NCBI GenBank assembly: GCA_022829145.1
Contig: CM040761.1
Span: 18,511,245-18,575,244, forward strand
Direction of reading: 5' to 3'
Origin: Albula goreensis
Lineage: Eukaryota > Chordata > Actinopteri > Albuliformes > Albulidae
Length of the DNA: 64,000 bases
Shown: in pieces, positions 20,888-34,300 of the stretch
Position numbering within the stretch: the first letter of the stretch is position 1
Layout: each line of letters starts with the position of its first letter
Position numbers and translations under genes: made by a program
Notes under the pieces: model-generated
What the model saw: only the letters and a program-made list of their open reading frames with translations
Told to the model about the DNA's origin: nothing
Databases searched by the model: none

Positions 20888-20901
20888 AATAAATAAATAA
20901 A
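20888..20901 (+). promoter_or_regulatory. Overlapping AATAAA hexamers, proximal poly(A) signal candidate
   Basis: Three AATAAA hexamers start at 20888, 20892 and 20896. Downstream sequence is GT-containing but less typical than at the distal site. A short 3' UTR of about 300 bases would result. Confidence 0.4.
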
Positions 20902-21590
20902 ATGATGGGATCTTAACAACTGAAGGAGGGTGTCTGTCATCCAAAAGGGGGGGGCGATTGGGAATTCAGTGGGAGATCTGATATACCAAGAGGGCCCTTA
21001 AACTTCAATTTTGATATCTTTCGGTGAAGCACAAGATGGCATCTCCCTGCACAGAATGATTATTTGTGGGGTTTTTTTCATGTTCATGGTTATGAGTGCA
21101 TGGTTATTTTCCTTCAGCGCCATTCATTTTCCCATGTAAATATTTGTTGTGGTAGCCATTTGAAAAAGAAAAAAAAAATACCATTCTGATCTATATAGCA
21201 TATAGCATCTCTTTTTTGTATTAATGTACAGTAAAATGCGCCATCTCCCTTTTGATGTCAGCAATGCAAATTCAACATTACTGTGACACCCATAACTAAG
21301 TGCAATTCTGGCTCAACCGTCTCTTGTGTTCACCCCAAAAAAAGATATGGTATTTTCTACAATTCAGCAGAGTGTGTATATACGTATATTTTTGAGATAT
21401 GTCAGGTCTCATGGATGTCTATGGGGATTGGTTTATTTAAAATCAGACCTGTATGTTATTTCTATTTCATTTTATGTTTTTTTTTTTGCTCTAGGGTGAA
21501 TTTTGTAATGCTTGTTCTTGTTAATTTTGTTGAAGGGAGGGGTGGATCTGGGTTGGGGTAAATTGTTATTGTCTTACAGTGATGATTATA

Positions 21591-21596
21591 AATAAA
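21591..21596 (+). promoter_or_regulatory. Distal poly(A) signal of dpp10
   Basis: AATAAA followed within 15-40 bases by the GT-rich stretch gtgtgagtgatggtaatcgt, a usual downstream element. The upstream part is T-rich. No further gene features follow, so this is the likely transcript end. Confidence 0.6.
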
Positions 21597-21643
21597 TCAA
21601 ACAACAGAAGTGTGAGTGATGGTAATCGTGGTTATAATTTTAT

Positions 21644-21647
<4 letters not shown>

Positions 21648-21678
<31 letters not shown>
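21648..21678 (+). repeat. (TC)n microsatellite
   Basis: About 15 uninterrupted TC units immediately downstream of the inferred dpp10 end. Confidence 0.95.
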
Positions 21679-21682
<4 letters not shown>

Positions 21683-21908
21683 ACATACAATCTCTTAAAT
21701 ACACATAACTTGCTCATTCATACATCTAAGGAGTGACTCCTTTTAGTTATTGTGGTACACACAATGTTCCATTAGACCTACGTTCTGCTCTCCTCTCATT
21801 TGCACAGTAAAAAGCACAGTAAGTCTTCCAGTGTCTTGTCTGGGTCAGTGGGAAAGGTCAGTTTGGTTCATTGTTCTCCAGAGATGCACAGAAGATCTGT
21901 TCTGCTTT

Positions 21909-21955
21909 GTGCTTCTCCAAAGGAATATTCCTTGTGTGTGGAGACAAGGCTATTT
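21909..21955 (+). repeat. 47-bp repeat, copy 1 (inverted partner at 25067-25113)
   Basis: The sequence from gtgcttctccaaaggaatat to gacaaggctattt reappears on the minus strand at 25067-25113 with one mismatch in 47. It contains the palindrome aaggaatattcctt. Flanks of the two copies do not match, so either both are the surviving part of a dispersed element or the core has a function. Confidence 0.75.
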
Positions 21956-22059
21956 GTGGCACAAACCATAGGGAGTGTCTTGATGTCACCAAAAGCACCT
22001 GCATAGACTATGGTTACTCTCACACAAAGCCTGACCCTTAGTTCTGCGTACCCTCTAGA

Positions 22060-22640
22060 TCGGGGGTGGCCAAGGCCGGTCATAGCTGCTCCTGGTTCTC
22101 AATGTCTGCACTCCGAACTAGGGTTAGGGTTGAAGTCATTAGCTTTATCATTTATGTGATCTAATATTTCAGCTACATTTCTTGATAAGCTCATGTGACT
22201 GCTCTCAAGTCCTCAGCATTACTGTAAGGAGCTGGTTAGCCAGCTTTGCCAGGACAATTTTTAGAATCAAACATCTGCACACACAATAGCCTTGCAGGAC
22301 AAGGTTTGCTCAACACTGATGTAGCCCAGGGGTCCCTGGTCCAGGGACCAATCCAGTAGCCAATCCTGGTCCAGGAGAGCTGCACAGCCTGCTGGTCTTT
22401 ACTGTTACTCAGTGCTTAATGAGTCAGATAATGCTTGTGATTACACTGTCAAAAGTCATCAGCAACCTGTAGAGAGCAAAAGTCCCCATAGAGCACAGTC
22501 AGTCACTCCTGCTCCTGAACGTGCAGGTAGCAGACAGGCGTAGAGGAGCTGAATGACCTGCGTCGATCATTAAATGCTCATATGTTCCTGAGTACACCTG
22601 ACTGCAGTCCACAGCCTGAGGGCTCCTTTAATCAGAAGAT
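22060..22640. repeat. Fragments of fish interspersed repeats
   Basis: atcgggggtggccaaggccg (22059-22078) with ctgctcctggttctc, and caatcctggtccaggagagc (22360-22379) followed by tgctggtctttactgttact cagtgcttaatgagtc, resemble a dispersed repeat I recall from several fish (caatcctggtcctggagagc). A short agggttagggttg (22121-22133) lies between. No ends or ORF visible. Confidence 0.45.
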
Positions 22641-25066
22641 AAAATTAAAAATGCCATTATGTGGTTAAAAGAAAAAAAGGATAACGTTTGGCTGTACTTA
22701 ACAATACTTCTAATTTACAGAGGGATTCAGTCTAGCAGTGGTGGAGATGAACAGGAGAAAGGAAAAGAGGTTCAGAGAATTAAAAGAAATAGTCAAATGG
22801 ATAATTAATAATGTTTATATAATTAAGCAGAAAGAAACACATGTAATGTGCTGTTTGAGGATCCCAGAATTTAGAAAGAAAGATTTATTAAATATGAGAG
22901 CAAATTACATGTTTTTAAATGTAGCAGCAATTTAGCAATGCCCTTCACCAAAACAAAGAAACTGAACAAAGATTTTCTGATTTTAATTATAACAACAATT
23001 ATAACATTGTGTTTAATAGGCTTCATACTTCAAATTACACAAAAAAATGTTTACAAAAGATTTCCATGGAAATCCTAAAAAACAAATATGGACAAATGTT
23101 TAATCAAGGATATTCAGGGAACATACTTTATTATACTTCTCTCTGTGTCTAATGCATTTTATACATATATTTCTACCTCAACCTTTAAACTGACAAATTT
23201 TGAATAATGTTGAAATGGAAAGGGTTTACCACTTTTTCCTGAAGTTCCATCTTTTAGTTTTATCTTACTTCAAGATGTGTTGGTTGTGTATATGCTTATT
23301 TCAAACCTTCTTTCATTCCTTAGTTGATTGTAGGGCTATGTGGATCCGCCGTTGATCATTGTCTCGGAGAGTAGATGTTGATTAGTGCCATTGAGAGTAG
23401 CTGTTTTGCAGTTCGCTCATTCTTCTCTCGGCCAGTCAGGGATGACACACTTCCAGGAACGACACACAAACAGGGAATGGGTCATCATGTTCACCTTTTT
23501 TCTTCTCTCTGATTGTACCCTTACTTACTGCCCTGTGTTTAGCCTTCCAACCCTGAAGATTGTCTGGTCCTTTTTATGCCTTAAATGTGAGTGTTATTGA
23601 TAAAGTGGTTGGACCGGTTGATGTTAAGTGGGTTTGGTGGCCTGGCTTTTTGCAGCTTTTGTACGCAAACATGCCCTAAGATACCCGCTTTGGGTTGCAA
23701 GATCACAAAATTTTCCTTAATGATAGCCTTATCCTGTAGGCTTCATTATTGCTTTTTGTTTGTTTACTTGCATGTTGAGTACCCTTCATCACCAAAATTC
23801 TACTTTCCTTCTAAATTGAAATGGCATTAATTCATTAGTGTACTAGAATGCATCTCTAATTATTGGTGGTTGAAGAGGCTTTTTGATTTTCCCTGATAAG
23901 TGTCCCTCCTGACATTTTCATAGTTTCAGAAGGTTAGAACAGCACTTGAAAGCCTTACTGGTCAGATGAGATTTGGATTATCAGTGCTGCCACTATCCTT
24001 TTTTAATAGTTATTTAAAGGAATATAAATATCAAGATGGCAAATGTTATGAATCAGCACTACACTTTGAATGTTTTTGTTTACCATTTATCAAGTGTACT
24101 ACAAAGCATGTACAGGAACATAACGAATGCTTCATTTCCATTTCATTTCCATTCTGCTCTTATGTAGGGCTTATGAATATTCATGCATTGAGCATGTGAT
24201 TTAATCACTTTACAGAGGATGAAGGAGTGGGTGCAGGTCTTTGGATCGGTGTTAAGGTTGTGGTCAGATGGGAAGGGTTTTACAGACACCATCAGCTATG
24301 TGTACTGCTTGTGCGGTCTGCACTTGGATTTCCTCCTAAGGGTGTGTGCACCCCCAGATATACCATGTCTTAAAGGGAATGAGACTATGCTGTGCTTTTC
24401 TACAGGTGTATGAGAGTCCATGCGCATGGAGAGGGAAGGGGGTGTTTGTGCTTTGACATATGTGACCACCATGCTACCTCAGGTGATCAGTGTGAAATGT
24501 GAGCCACTGGACACCTGAGTCTGCGGGAGAGGAAATTGCAAAGTGTGGTTGATGCATGATCATTTTCAGGCTCCAGTAGCGGGAAGTGAAATGCAAGAAC
24601 AATGTGCCCTGGAGCATGCTTGGGGGGTCCTCCGGTACAATAAGAACTCAGAAAATGAATGTGCAAATTGCTCTTCTGTGCCAGAAAAATACATTCGTGA
24701 CTCAGAAAATCATCCGTGGAAGTATTAGGGTCAGGAATGTCTCAGTACCTTAATGCACATGCTTGATTTAATTGCATGACTGATATTGATATAATATTTA
24801 CTGACTGAGAATATTAATAAAAAAATATAAAAGAAAAGCTTCCAAAACAGGTATATGTGATTTTACAATTTATTTGCAAAATGTAACTTTTTACCAAATG
24901 GTAACGGTAACTATGTGCCTGGAAGACTGTCATCTGCATTAATTTAGCTTTAATTACTAATTAATTCATGGCTAATAAAACAAATATCAGAAATATCAGA
25001 ACACGACTGGACTGTATGACAGTGAAGAATAAACATTTGCTCGCGCTAAATGTGAGTGTATAGCAG
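22641..25066. other. Intergenic, AT-rich
   Basis: No gene supported. Several 60-80-codon ORFs on the + strand (22738-24728) lack motifs, splice context and a shared frame. No microsatellite or RNA gene seen. Confidence 0.6.
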
Positions 25067-25113
25067 AAATAGCCTTGTCTCCTCACACAAGGAATATTCC
25101 TTTGGAGAAGCAC
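25067..25113 (-). repeat. 47-bp repeat, copy 2 (inverted partner at 21909-21955)
   Basis: Minus-strand copy matching 46 of 47 bases of 21909-21955 (agccttgtctcctcacacaa then ggaatattcctttggagaag). It sits in a minus-strand ORF (24961-25293) that shares a short peptide, LLQRNIPCV, with a + strand ORF at copy 1 only because the DNA is repeated. Confidence 0.75.
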
Positions 25114-26709
25114 AACCTTGAGCAAATGAAACAAAAGAATAAAAGAGGGAAGATGTGGATAAGAATAAAGGCAGAGAACAGAAGAAAAAAGGACATAATG
25201 TAAGTTAATGTGCCTCAGATGGAAGGCCGGCTCCCTGCGCAGTGTCTGACAGTAATACGCTGTGATAAAAGGTCCCCTGTTCCACAGCATCATCAGGAAG
25301 AATGCACTGCGGTCCTTTGAAAAGGTTGTCCCTTCATTCTGGACCTCAGATAATGGCAGCAGGGAAATGCATGATTAAGTCACAGACACAAAAAAAAAAA
25401 TCCGTAATAACAAATGGTTATTTTTCATCTCTTTGTTTTTACATGTTCTCGGTCTGTGGAGCCACATAAGATGGAATAGAAAAGATCCGTATGAAATGAG
25501 CTGCCGGTACATTCATTGTTTGCACACTGATGCTCTTGGTTACTATTGAAATTGATGAAAATGTATCTTACGCCACCCAGACATAAAGAGAAAGCATGTC
25601 AATCTGACTGTGAAGGATTTATCTCTGCATACACATCCGTACTGGTGTATAAATGGTCGTGTGCAACCCAAGCCTGTTATGAAAAATGAGTACCTAACCC
25701 TGTTCTAGGAATGTTACAGTCCTAATGAATGTTTTACTCTCTAACCACACCAATTAGTGCAAACATGAAAAATGGTAATTTCAAGATTGTAGTTACATCT
25801 AGTGACCTAAGGAGAGGAAACAGTAGTGGATGCTTGAAAGGTTTAACATGGGAAAATATTTTTTGTATGACCATGCCGCTCCAGGTCCAGGACTGATCCC
25901 CATTGCCTGAGGCAGATCCATTTACAAACAAACATGTACACATTGGCCCATAACTGACTGATGGGATTTCTACATTGACCCAATCTCCCAGCCTCTGACT
26001 ATATCATTACAGAGCATCTGGCTGAGTCTCAATATCTCCCCAAGGATGATTCAATAAACAAAATGCATATGTATTATTTATTTGTATTATTCATAATATT
26101 AAATATGCTATGTTATCTTGCTAACATCAAAGTGCATACTGTGTTTAGAAATTACCCATTTAATTAATTTTCTATTCATTTCACATCACCATGAATGTGT
26201 GATGCATATAAGAAGCCCCAATACGGTTGTACCAAATTAGAAAAAGTTAATTGTTCAATGTTAGGGGGCCCCACTTGCATTTTATGTCCTTTTCGGGTTT
26301 GATTTGTGAATGTTAGCCTTACGGGGAATTGCATAAACAGTGCCTGTAGAACAGCCATTTTCCCTACGGTTTTGCTTGAGTGAAACTTCAAAGCTGAGAG
26401 AACAACAGGGCAGAGTTTGGGCATGAGCAGCTAATAAGGTCAGAGCCCACAGTTTCCGTGGTGAGGAGCTGTCAGGGAGAGCAGCATGCTGGTCCAGCGC
26501 ACGGTCACATGGACGGACCTCCGTGATGCGGCAGGCCGAGGAGCAGGGACGGGTCAGGTGGATCGTGAATAGCTGCGGTGTAGAAACTGTATCACCCCTC
26601 AGGTGGTCTTTGATCGGAAGAAAACGGCATCATCTGCCAGAGAGCCATATTTACCTTCCAGCCAAATAAAAATAACCTTAATTCTGAGCAACTCACAAGC
26701 TTTCAAAAA
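25114..26709. other. Intergenic; GC-richer patch at 26,430-26,640
   Basis: Mostly AT-rich and featureless. About 26,430-26,640 is distinctly richer in G+C with several CpGs, without a repeat or a convincing ORF; a regulatory element or decayed exon is possible. Confidence 0.5.
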
Positions 26710-26800
26710 ATTCCTTTCCTTTTGCACAAGAGTTCCATCCTGAATTTGAACCTGCAACCTTTTGGCTTTAAAGTCCAGTTCCTGGGTCGAATACCATCAG
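26710..26800 (-). mobile_element. tRNA-derived SINE head, minus strand
   Basis: On the minus strand: ggaactggactttaaagcca, then aaaggttgcaggttcaaatt c. The GGTTCAAATTC is a near-perfect Pol III box B, and ggttgcaggtt matches the SINE at 19035-19190. Only the head is recognisable. Confidence 0.55.
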
Positions 26801-29800
26801 GTTCTGTCCAGCATTTGAAAATTCTTGAAAGAGCAGTCAATCATGCAGTAACCAACCAAAAAAGAGGGTACTTAATGCCCGGTGAGATTACAGTACCCCA
26901 AGCGCCATTTCTGACTGACTTGAAGTTGTGTTAAAGAACGCATATTTTATCTCCACATATCTCAAGTAAAGAACCTTTTGGCTGTCAAACGCCAAAAGGC
27001 ACAGGAATTGTCTAGCACCCCCCACTGTTGACCGACCTGTGACTGACAGCATAAATACGGGTGCTTAAGTTTGTTGGAGCTTTCCTGAATGCTTCTGGCA
27101 ATTGGCTGCGCCTTTGTGCTTCAGCACTTTTCTGAAAAGCAAGTGTGACAAAACAAAAGAGGAAATAATGAGCGTGAATGTCACAGAGAAGCATTTTCCA
27201 GCCTCGAAGCCAATTATTTGAGATTGGGCACCCCTAAACAGGGTTGAAGACCCTTCAAAATGTGACTCATTAAAATGTCTTGCTTTTGGGGATGTTCAGA
27301 TCCTATATATAAGATGCGGTTTTAAGAAATAATAGTAATCAAGCTTTGATTCAAGAAAGAATTTACTTCCTCCACTTTCCTCCACCCACGCCTGTCCTTT
27401 TCCCTCTATTGTGAGCTAGTGTTTATTTTTTTCAACATTATATTATGGTGTTTTGTATGATTTTAATGACTGGTGCTGTGAAGACTACATAACTCAGTTG
27501 CACTGTGCAGATTTTACTCTTTAAATCACAGATTGTTCACTGACAATGGTTGCAGATCATAGCTAGCATCACAGAAGACAAAGTAACTGTCAATCAATAA
27601 CTGATATATATGACCTGTAGTGTAGAAAACGTCGACTAGCTTATGGAGAGGAATGGAGGAAGCTTTTTTCTACCCAAATGCTTTTTTGACATATGGGTTG
27701 GAAAACACAGGGGAAGATGAAGTAGGCTCCTTCTTTTATGCATTAATTCAAACATTGGTGACTAAAATTACGTTCTTGATTTGGGGTTAGAGAGTGATAG
27801 ATTTATGCATTTTTAGACACTTAACAACCTGTCAGATAGAAGAGTGACTGTGAAAATTCAAATCATGGGCGAAAATGTTATTTTGTGAAATATTTACTCA
27901 CACATACTCGATCAGCCATTTACAGCTGCAGACACACAGAATGCATTTGCTGTTTTGAGTATTGCATGAAGCATTGCAGTATTTCCTGGTGATGGATCAC
28001 ATGTTAAACACAGTTGTGATGAAAAGTGTAATTGGATTGTCAGCTTCAGCTGATTCCATTTGATCCATATGAAAAAAGCATATTTTATGTTTGCGTATGT
28101 TTTAGCCCGAGCGTTCAATCTCTCACAGTGCAAGCAAGCCGCTATTAAGATTAATCCATAAGACAACAAGCGGGGGCTCACCGGTGCAGAGTCATTTTTC
28201 TCCATAGCCTGTGGTGTGAAAGCAGATCCATTACGCTTCCTCTCTCACACATCCTGCCTCTGCACTTTCCTCCACAGCATGCTTTCATATTAATCTGCAT
28301 GTTAACATATGTCTGAGATAAATGTGCAATTTTTCCATTTCCCATCCAGCTTCTTCTTAACGCATCAGATGAACGGATTTCCATCATGCATAGATATGCT
28401 TTCTGGTGAAATGCATGTTCTGTTTACTCTGTACTGACAGAATATCATTTTAATGGTTTAACAAAATAAGAGTTTTTCAATATTTTGAGCAGGGTGTTTA
28501 AATCAACTCATGTTCTACTGATTCGAATTGCACACACCCTGCACATCAACCCACTTATGGGTTATTTTTTGCCTATTGAGTACATACAAATGGCTTTGAT
28601 TTACCCCCAGAAAATATTCAAAGGTTATACATGAAATGTGTTATTAAAATGTGTATTACAGACTTAATTGAGTTTTTGCTTACTTACTGCTCACAGCTTC
28701 TCATAAAGTTCTACTTTGCACACACGTTGGGTTATATAATCTTATTGGGCAATCAACAGGTATCCAATACAAAATCCAATATGAAAGCAGCAATGATTTA
28801 CAGTCATGAGTTAGCACTACAGTATATTGACACTTCTCATTTAATTAGAGGCTCAAAATCCTCCTATGGTGAATCACTCAAGCACAAGGTTTGCATTCAA
28901 GTCTCTACCAAATAATTGAATAGCTAATATTACTGTATCTTTGAGTGGCTGGAATAATTCATTACCTTTTAGCTTTATATTGGATCACTACATGTTTCAT
29001 CCTCATCATGTCCAAAAAGATCCTTCCCCTTTGATGAACACTTCCTGAGTTCCAAGATGACCTCAGCTTCCTTTCAAGGTCGGTAATGTAAGTGCAAAGC
29101 CAGCATTCTTTGCTTGTATATATTGAGAGTGATGCTTATATCTTGTCTGATCCTTTAGGGGTATTGGATATGTCCCATGTTGAAATGGGTTCAGGTGTGC
29201 TGAGGTGAAGGGAGAGAAGTGGAGGATTGTTAATCATAGTGTGGTCTTGCTCCACTCTGCACAGACATTGATAGTCTCATTACTAAATAATTCATATGAG
29301 CTAGGTCCAAAAGCTGCACCCTGCCGCATTATCAAGCCAAAGATGGAGAAGCAATTATGCCCTTCATCAATGGAGTAATGAGCGATGACTAGATTTCTCT
29401 TTCCTTTTTACGGAAAGTCTGCCAAAGCCCATGCAACCAACAGAATAGAGGCTGAGCACTGTTTTTGTTCATTCATTAGCTGTGGGGTATTGATTGACTT
29501 CAGATGGGGAATTTGATTTTCAGAGCCTCTCCTGAGGTATGCCAAATAATTTGGTGGCACTGTTATACGGGGTGACTTCTTTAGGGAGTGGGGTATTTTT
29601 CACAGCTGTAAGAGAAAAATATTCTTTTCTCTTTGTTCAGCTCTTGAGCCCCTTCTGCAGGGTTTTTTTCTTTTCTGAGCGATGAGCAAAGCTAATTATT
29701 CTGTAGCACTGGAACATTTGGAACCTAATGCTTTTAGATAGATTTGCTGGAGGTGCTGAAACCCTCTGTCTCACTGTGAAATGTGCAGGTGTGGGGGAGT

Positions 29801-31189
29801 CAGGGCGACCAGTTCTCAGGGGAATACCTGGTCTTTCATTTCATACTCCTCTGTGGACTGTGATGGAAGTCCTCTGTGAGCTCAATACTATCTTTTTTTG
29901 TGAGTTACTAAATGTATTATCAGCCTGAGGAGAATTATCTTTGAATTCTTAATGCAACACATTTGGAATGTCAGAGTAGGTATACTGATGATCTAAATAT
30001 GAAATACATAAGTATAATGATATCTCAGGCCTGATAAGTGTTTTATTAGAGGTTATTAACTTTATTTATGGACTTCAGGAACCATTGAAGGGTTTCAGGA
30101 GTCTGTGAACTAGTGGCAGAAAGAAGAATTCTATTATTATTATTTTTTTTAATTCTCAGATCTATTCTACTTCATGTTTTGGACATTTGGACATGTTTGT
30201 GTCTCTCCAGTTGAGCAGAACATTCTCTCTTGTAATGTAAAGTCTGTTTTGATTGACTTGTATAAGCCATTAAAAGGACGAAGTTTACTTGATTGGGACT
30301 TTGTCCGAGGAGTGGTTTGACTGTTGGTCACCATTTAAACTTTTCAAAGGACACCTTTCTCAAGCATGAATTTTAGATATTCAAACAAGATTTAACATTA
30401 TATAACATATTTCTGTCTGATGAGGAAGGTAGCAGAGTGACAGGACAGTGGTCACCTGTGGAGATATTCCACAGGTATAATTAAGCAGAAATATTTCTAT
30501 TTATTTCAAGGTTGGATATTTAGCGACATATTTACAGCTGTATAAAAAAGGTTCAAATAAAGGTAAAGTTACTTTTTCTCACTGCATGTTCCTCCATTTT
30601 TTGGTTTAGTGCTTGGCCCTTTCCTGAGAGCACTGAAACAGAGGGACATTTTAAAATCTTTGGTCTGATAAAATGACTGTGACACATCCAGTATGCTTGG
30701 TTGTTGGATGTTAAAAAAAGATGTAAATTGACATCATGACTCATCTGCTTTGACCTTCTAATTTATTGTCATTTTATTCTAAGTATATGCAACTGAAAGA
30801 TTATTTTCTTTACTCTGTAGGCTTACATCCTCACTGTGTGGTTTTACCTTTAGTAGCAGTATCTCTATAATCTATGTAAAACACTGTTCATCTCTATCTC
30901 CCTTATTTCCTCTCTCTCTCTCACTCTTTCCCTCCCACAGCCCACCATTTTCTACTGCTGTCCATCCTCTCAGCATCCCCTTGAAGTTACTTGATTCATA
31001 TTCTGACCTGAGAGACAAATGCAATCACGTGCTTACACGTCAGGACTGACTTGATGAAGGTCTGCGGTATATATTAGTATTGTAAGCTTTCATTTATTTC
31101 TGTTTTTCATATGTGCAGTTACTGGAATGTTCTCATGTTCTCACTGACCTTTTTCAGTTGTCAGCCAATCATTTTCCAGTTGCCCCCCC
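26801..31189. other. Intergenic, no gene seen
   Basis: AT-rich. ORFs are short, scattered on both strands and motif-free. Patches near 27,900-28,400 and 29,000-29,500 are repeat-free and could hold conserved regulatory DNA; this is only a guess. CT-rich stretch near 30,898-30,945. Confidence 0.5.
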
Positions 31190-31320
31190 TCCCCCTTCCC
31201 TCCCCCTCCAGTGTATCTGGGTTTGTCAGTTCCTGGTGGAAATTATACATTGTTAAGTGCTTTGTGACAATTTATTTTGTAAAAAATGGACTTCAACAAT
31301 ACGATTTTGATTGACTGATT
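31190..31320 (+). mobile_element. 3' tail of a non-LTR retrotransposon-like repeat
   Basis: C-rich tract (cccccctccccc) followed by ttgttaagtgctttgtgaca, atttattttgtaaaaaatgg and the end ttttgattgactgatttt. The order of 'aagtgctttgtgaca' then a 'ttgattgattga' end is typical of LINE-type 3' ends in fish. No reverse-transcriptase ORF upstream. Confidence 0.45.
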
Positions 31321-34300
31321 TTAATCAATAACTCAGCCTCTTACATGAAATGACATGAGGAGTTATTGATTCTGTCTGTAATGATTGTGTTTCTCTTTAT
31401 GACAGTGCAACAAAGATTTATTTTTTGTGTCACAGAAAATGAAATGCTCAATATTACAAAACAATTCTTATTTTGGGTTATTTGATGGTAACTACTGTGG
31501 CAATTGTGAAGGAAAATGTTGAATTATATTCCATACTGCAGCCAGAGCACTTGAGTCTCTGCCACAGGCTGAAGAGGAACCTGTTTAAACTGCATCTTTG
31601 CTCTACTAATCCTAAAAGCTGAGCATATATTGTGGCGTGTCTGTATTTTAGGCCTCTGTATTTATCACTGTAGCCTAAAAGCTACCTCTCAACTCCACTT
31701 TAGCGCCTACTGTGACACTCATATATTGATGAACTTGATGAAATTTCTATTACACTACTTGTCTCTGTTGTGAAAACCTATTGGATGCACTTTTGAAAGT
31801 ACTCTGGTTAAAGGCATCTTCCAAATGGCTTAAGGTTAGTGGTCATAATACAGTCTGTGAAACTAAGTGTGATTTGGCGGTTGTGCTTAGTGTTCAGTTT
31901 GACAGATGCCAAATCATTGCAGCCTTCATAACACTAAGACATGTTCCTCTGCCTCATTGTAATTGTGAATGTTTTATTAATCATAATGAATGTGTCCTAA
32001 TGTTTGTGTTTTTTTATCTGAGTCTGAAAAGCAGTTGACGTGTGTTTCTGTAGCTTTGAGCTGTGTATCTTAGAGGTTGTGATGCATTTGATATCCCTGT
32101 CTTGGTGCAATGTGGTTGTATTGATTGCATTGTGTGACGTTGACTAACATTACAGGAGTTTAACCTCAAACTCTGTTCATATTTATTATATTAATTTAAA
32201 AAAAAAAAAAAAAAAAAGGTTTAATTATTAATACATCAATTAAGTTTTACTTCTTTGTTGTGGTAGTCATTTGATGTACTGTGCTCCAGAGAGCCTTGAA
32301 AGATTTTTTTTCTGTTCTGATTCAGAAGTTTACTGCGATGGAACATTAGTCACATGTCCAAACATGCTCCAGTGAATGAATCTGTAAAGCCAGACGCATG
32401 CATTCTCATTTCAATTGTCAAAAACCGAATATTGATTTCCCATATTGGTGTCTGTAAAGATATTGTTTGTTTTCACTTGACAAATATCCCCTTGATGAAT
32501 TTCAGACTGCATTTTACAGACAGCATGACTCCTTAGTCAACCGCAAAATTGCATGTTCAGTGAGGTGTTACTGCAAACAGAGGTCATGAATTTATGAGGC
32601 AGTAATGATGCCATGATTATTCCCTGTTTTAGAACAATTCAACTGCACAACTCAGTCATACAGCTATTCCAATATGAAAATGCACTTTTAAAGGCTAATA
32701 GGAGTTGACACCATAATCTATTTCATTTCATGCAATCACTGAGTAACGATTAATTGCAAATAATGTGGCATAAAATGTCATTTTAATTTTAATTTTCATC
32801 CATTCTTGCTTCCATGCTTAATTATTTTTCCCCAAATATTTAACTCACATAATTCAATTTTTGAATATTTGTATGCACCACTTGAAATGAGTATGTGGGA
32901 AAAAATGTGTACGTTCAGGGCTAGCTTGAGGAAGTAATCTGTCACGGTATTGTGTTAAACATTACCTGATAAAACAGTCATTTTGTCATCTGGCACATTC
33001 ACATCTTCTCTGACCAATCCAAGTTTGCTTTGCTTCCAAAGACAATCTCCAATTATGGTGGCATAAAACAGTTTTATGAGCTCAGCACAAGGCAATGATC
33101 AGCCACAGATTTTAAGATCTCTCCTCAGCTTGTCAACTGCTCTGGACAATGAACCAGACAGCAGTACTTCACCAGATCAGCCTCAGCTCTGAAATGATGT
33201 AACTGAAAATAGCCAGAAGCTCTGAGAATTTTGGCATTCACTGGAAACTCTATCATTGATCCCTGAAACATAACTGGATTAGACGAAAACATCCAATAAT
33301 TCAGCATTCCACTGAATTCCCTCTGAAGTCTGCAGCCGATGATGAAGGAGAGAGCCCATGAAATCCACCATACGTTGTCTTTCATCTTGGTAAGTGTCTT
33401 TTATAAGTGTCTTTATTTCAGCTGGTAAGAGCTAAAAAACACATTTTCAACAAATAATAAAGGTACAATTTTCTTGTTGAATACTGCCTTATTTTGCTGT
33501 CCTATTTATTTATATTATTACTTCCAACAATTCTGTTGCCCTGGCTTCAGTTTCTCCTCATCTTGTATGTCAGTGTTCTCCAAGAGAATGTCTAATTTCT
33601 GCCTCAATGTTCTGTCTCAATCCAGGAGAGCACAAACACAAAATCTCCTCTGAGCTCTACGCTGCCAACCACATTGTAGCAGTCACACATCTTGTGGTGC
33701 TGGCTGGTAATTTCTTTTGGGGTGTTCTTTTTTTGTTTTTGCTTATTTCAAGGGGTTTTCCCTGTATTTCAACTTCAGTTTACTCAAATTCCTTCAGCTC
33801 AGTCCGGTGATTGGTAGATTATTTGAATCACCTGAGGTCTGCAGGGTGGAGAGGGGTTCCTAGTTAGTAATTGAGATCAGTTGTCAGTGAATTCCCTTTA
33901 AGCCAATCAGGGCGTGACAATGGGCTTTTAGGAGCAGCAGTTTGAAACCCCAAAGTAATCATTTGAATCTGAACAACATCACTGACATGATCTCATGTTT
34001 GAAGGCAAATATTATTTGTAGAATTTCTGGAATTTATTGGGATTACTCTGAGATTTCTCTGTAGGTTTAAGTCCAATTGAGGCAGGGCATTTGCCGGAGT
34101 TTTGAGGGCCAGCTTTCTGAATTCTTTCCTGCTGGTTCATCTTTGTGTGCATGGGAAAGAATGAACACCTCAATGTTTCCCTTGACCTGCAAGCTTTATT
34201 TAACTTTGTTTTTTTTTTTTTTTGACAACCCCTCTACACCAAATATTTGTTTCCTAACATCTGAAGAGGCATTTGCTAATTAAAATGTTTAAAGAGGCAT

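Larger units (their letters stand above)
20606..21612 (+). other. dpp10: dpp10 3' UTR (inferred end)
   Basis: Runs from the stop codon to the best poly(A) signal. It contains the last three minisatellite copies, a G-run near 20946 and no coding exon. The end is inferred from AATAAA at 21591-21596 followed by a GT-rich stretch; a shorter form could use the AATAAA cluster at 20888-20901. Confidence 0.55.

Noticed and set aside
22119-22134. Telomere-like agggttagggtt
   Set aside because: Only two TTAGGG-like units; too short to mean an interstitial telomere.
33125-33385. 86-codon minus-strand ORF
   Set aside because: Reads like a protein but has no domain, no flanking exon and no repeat context; chance in a less AT-rich block cannot be excluded.
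33607-33810. 67-codon + strand ORF with a protein-like start
   Set aside because: A gtaatt follows at a possible donor position, but no partner exon or family was found; its second half is T-rich and low in complexity.
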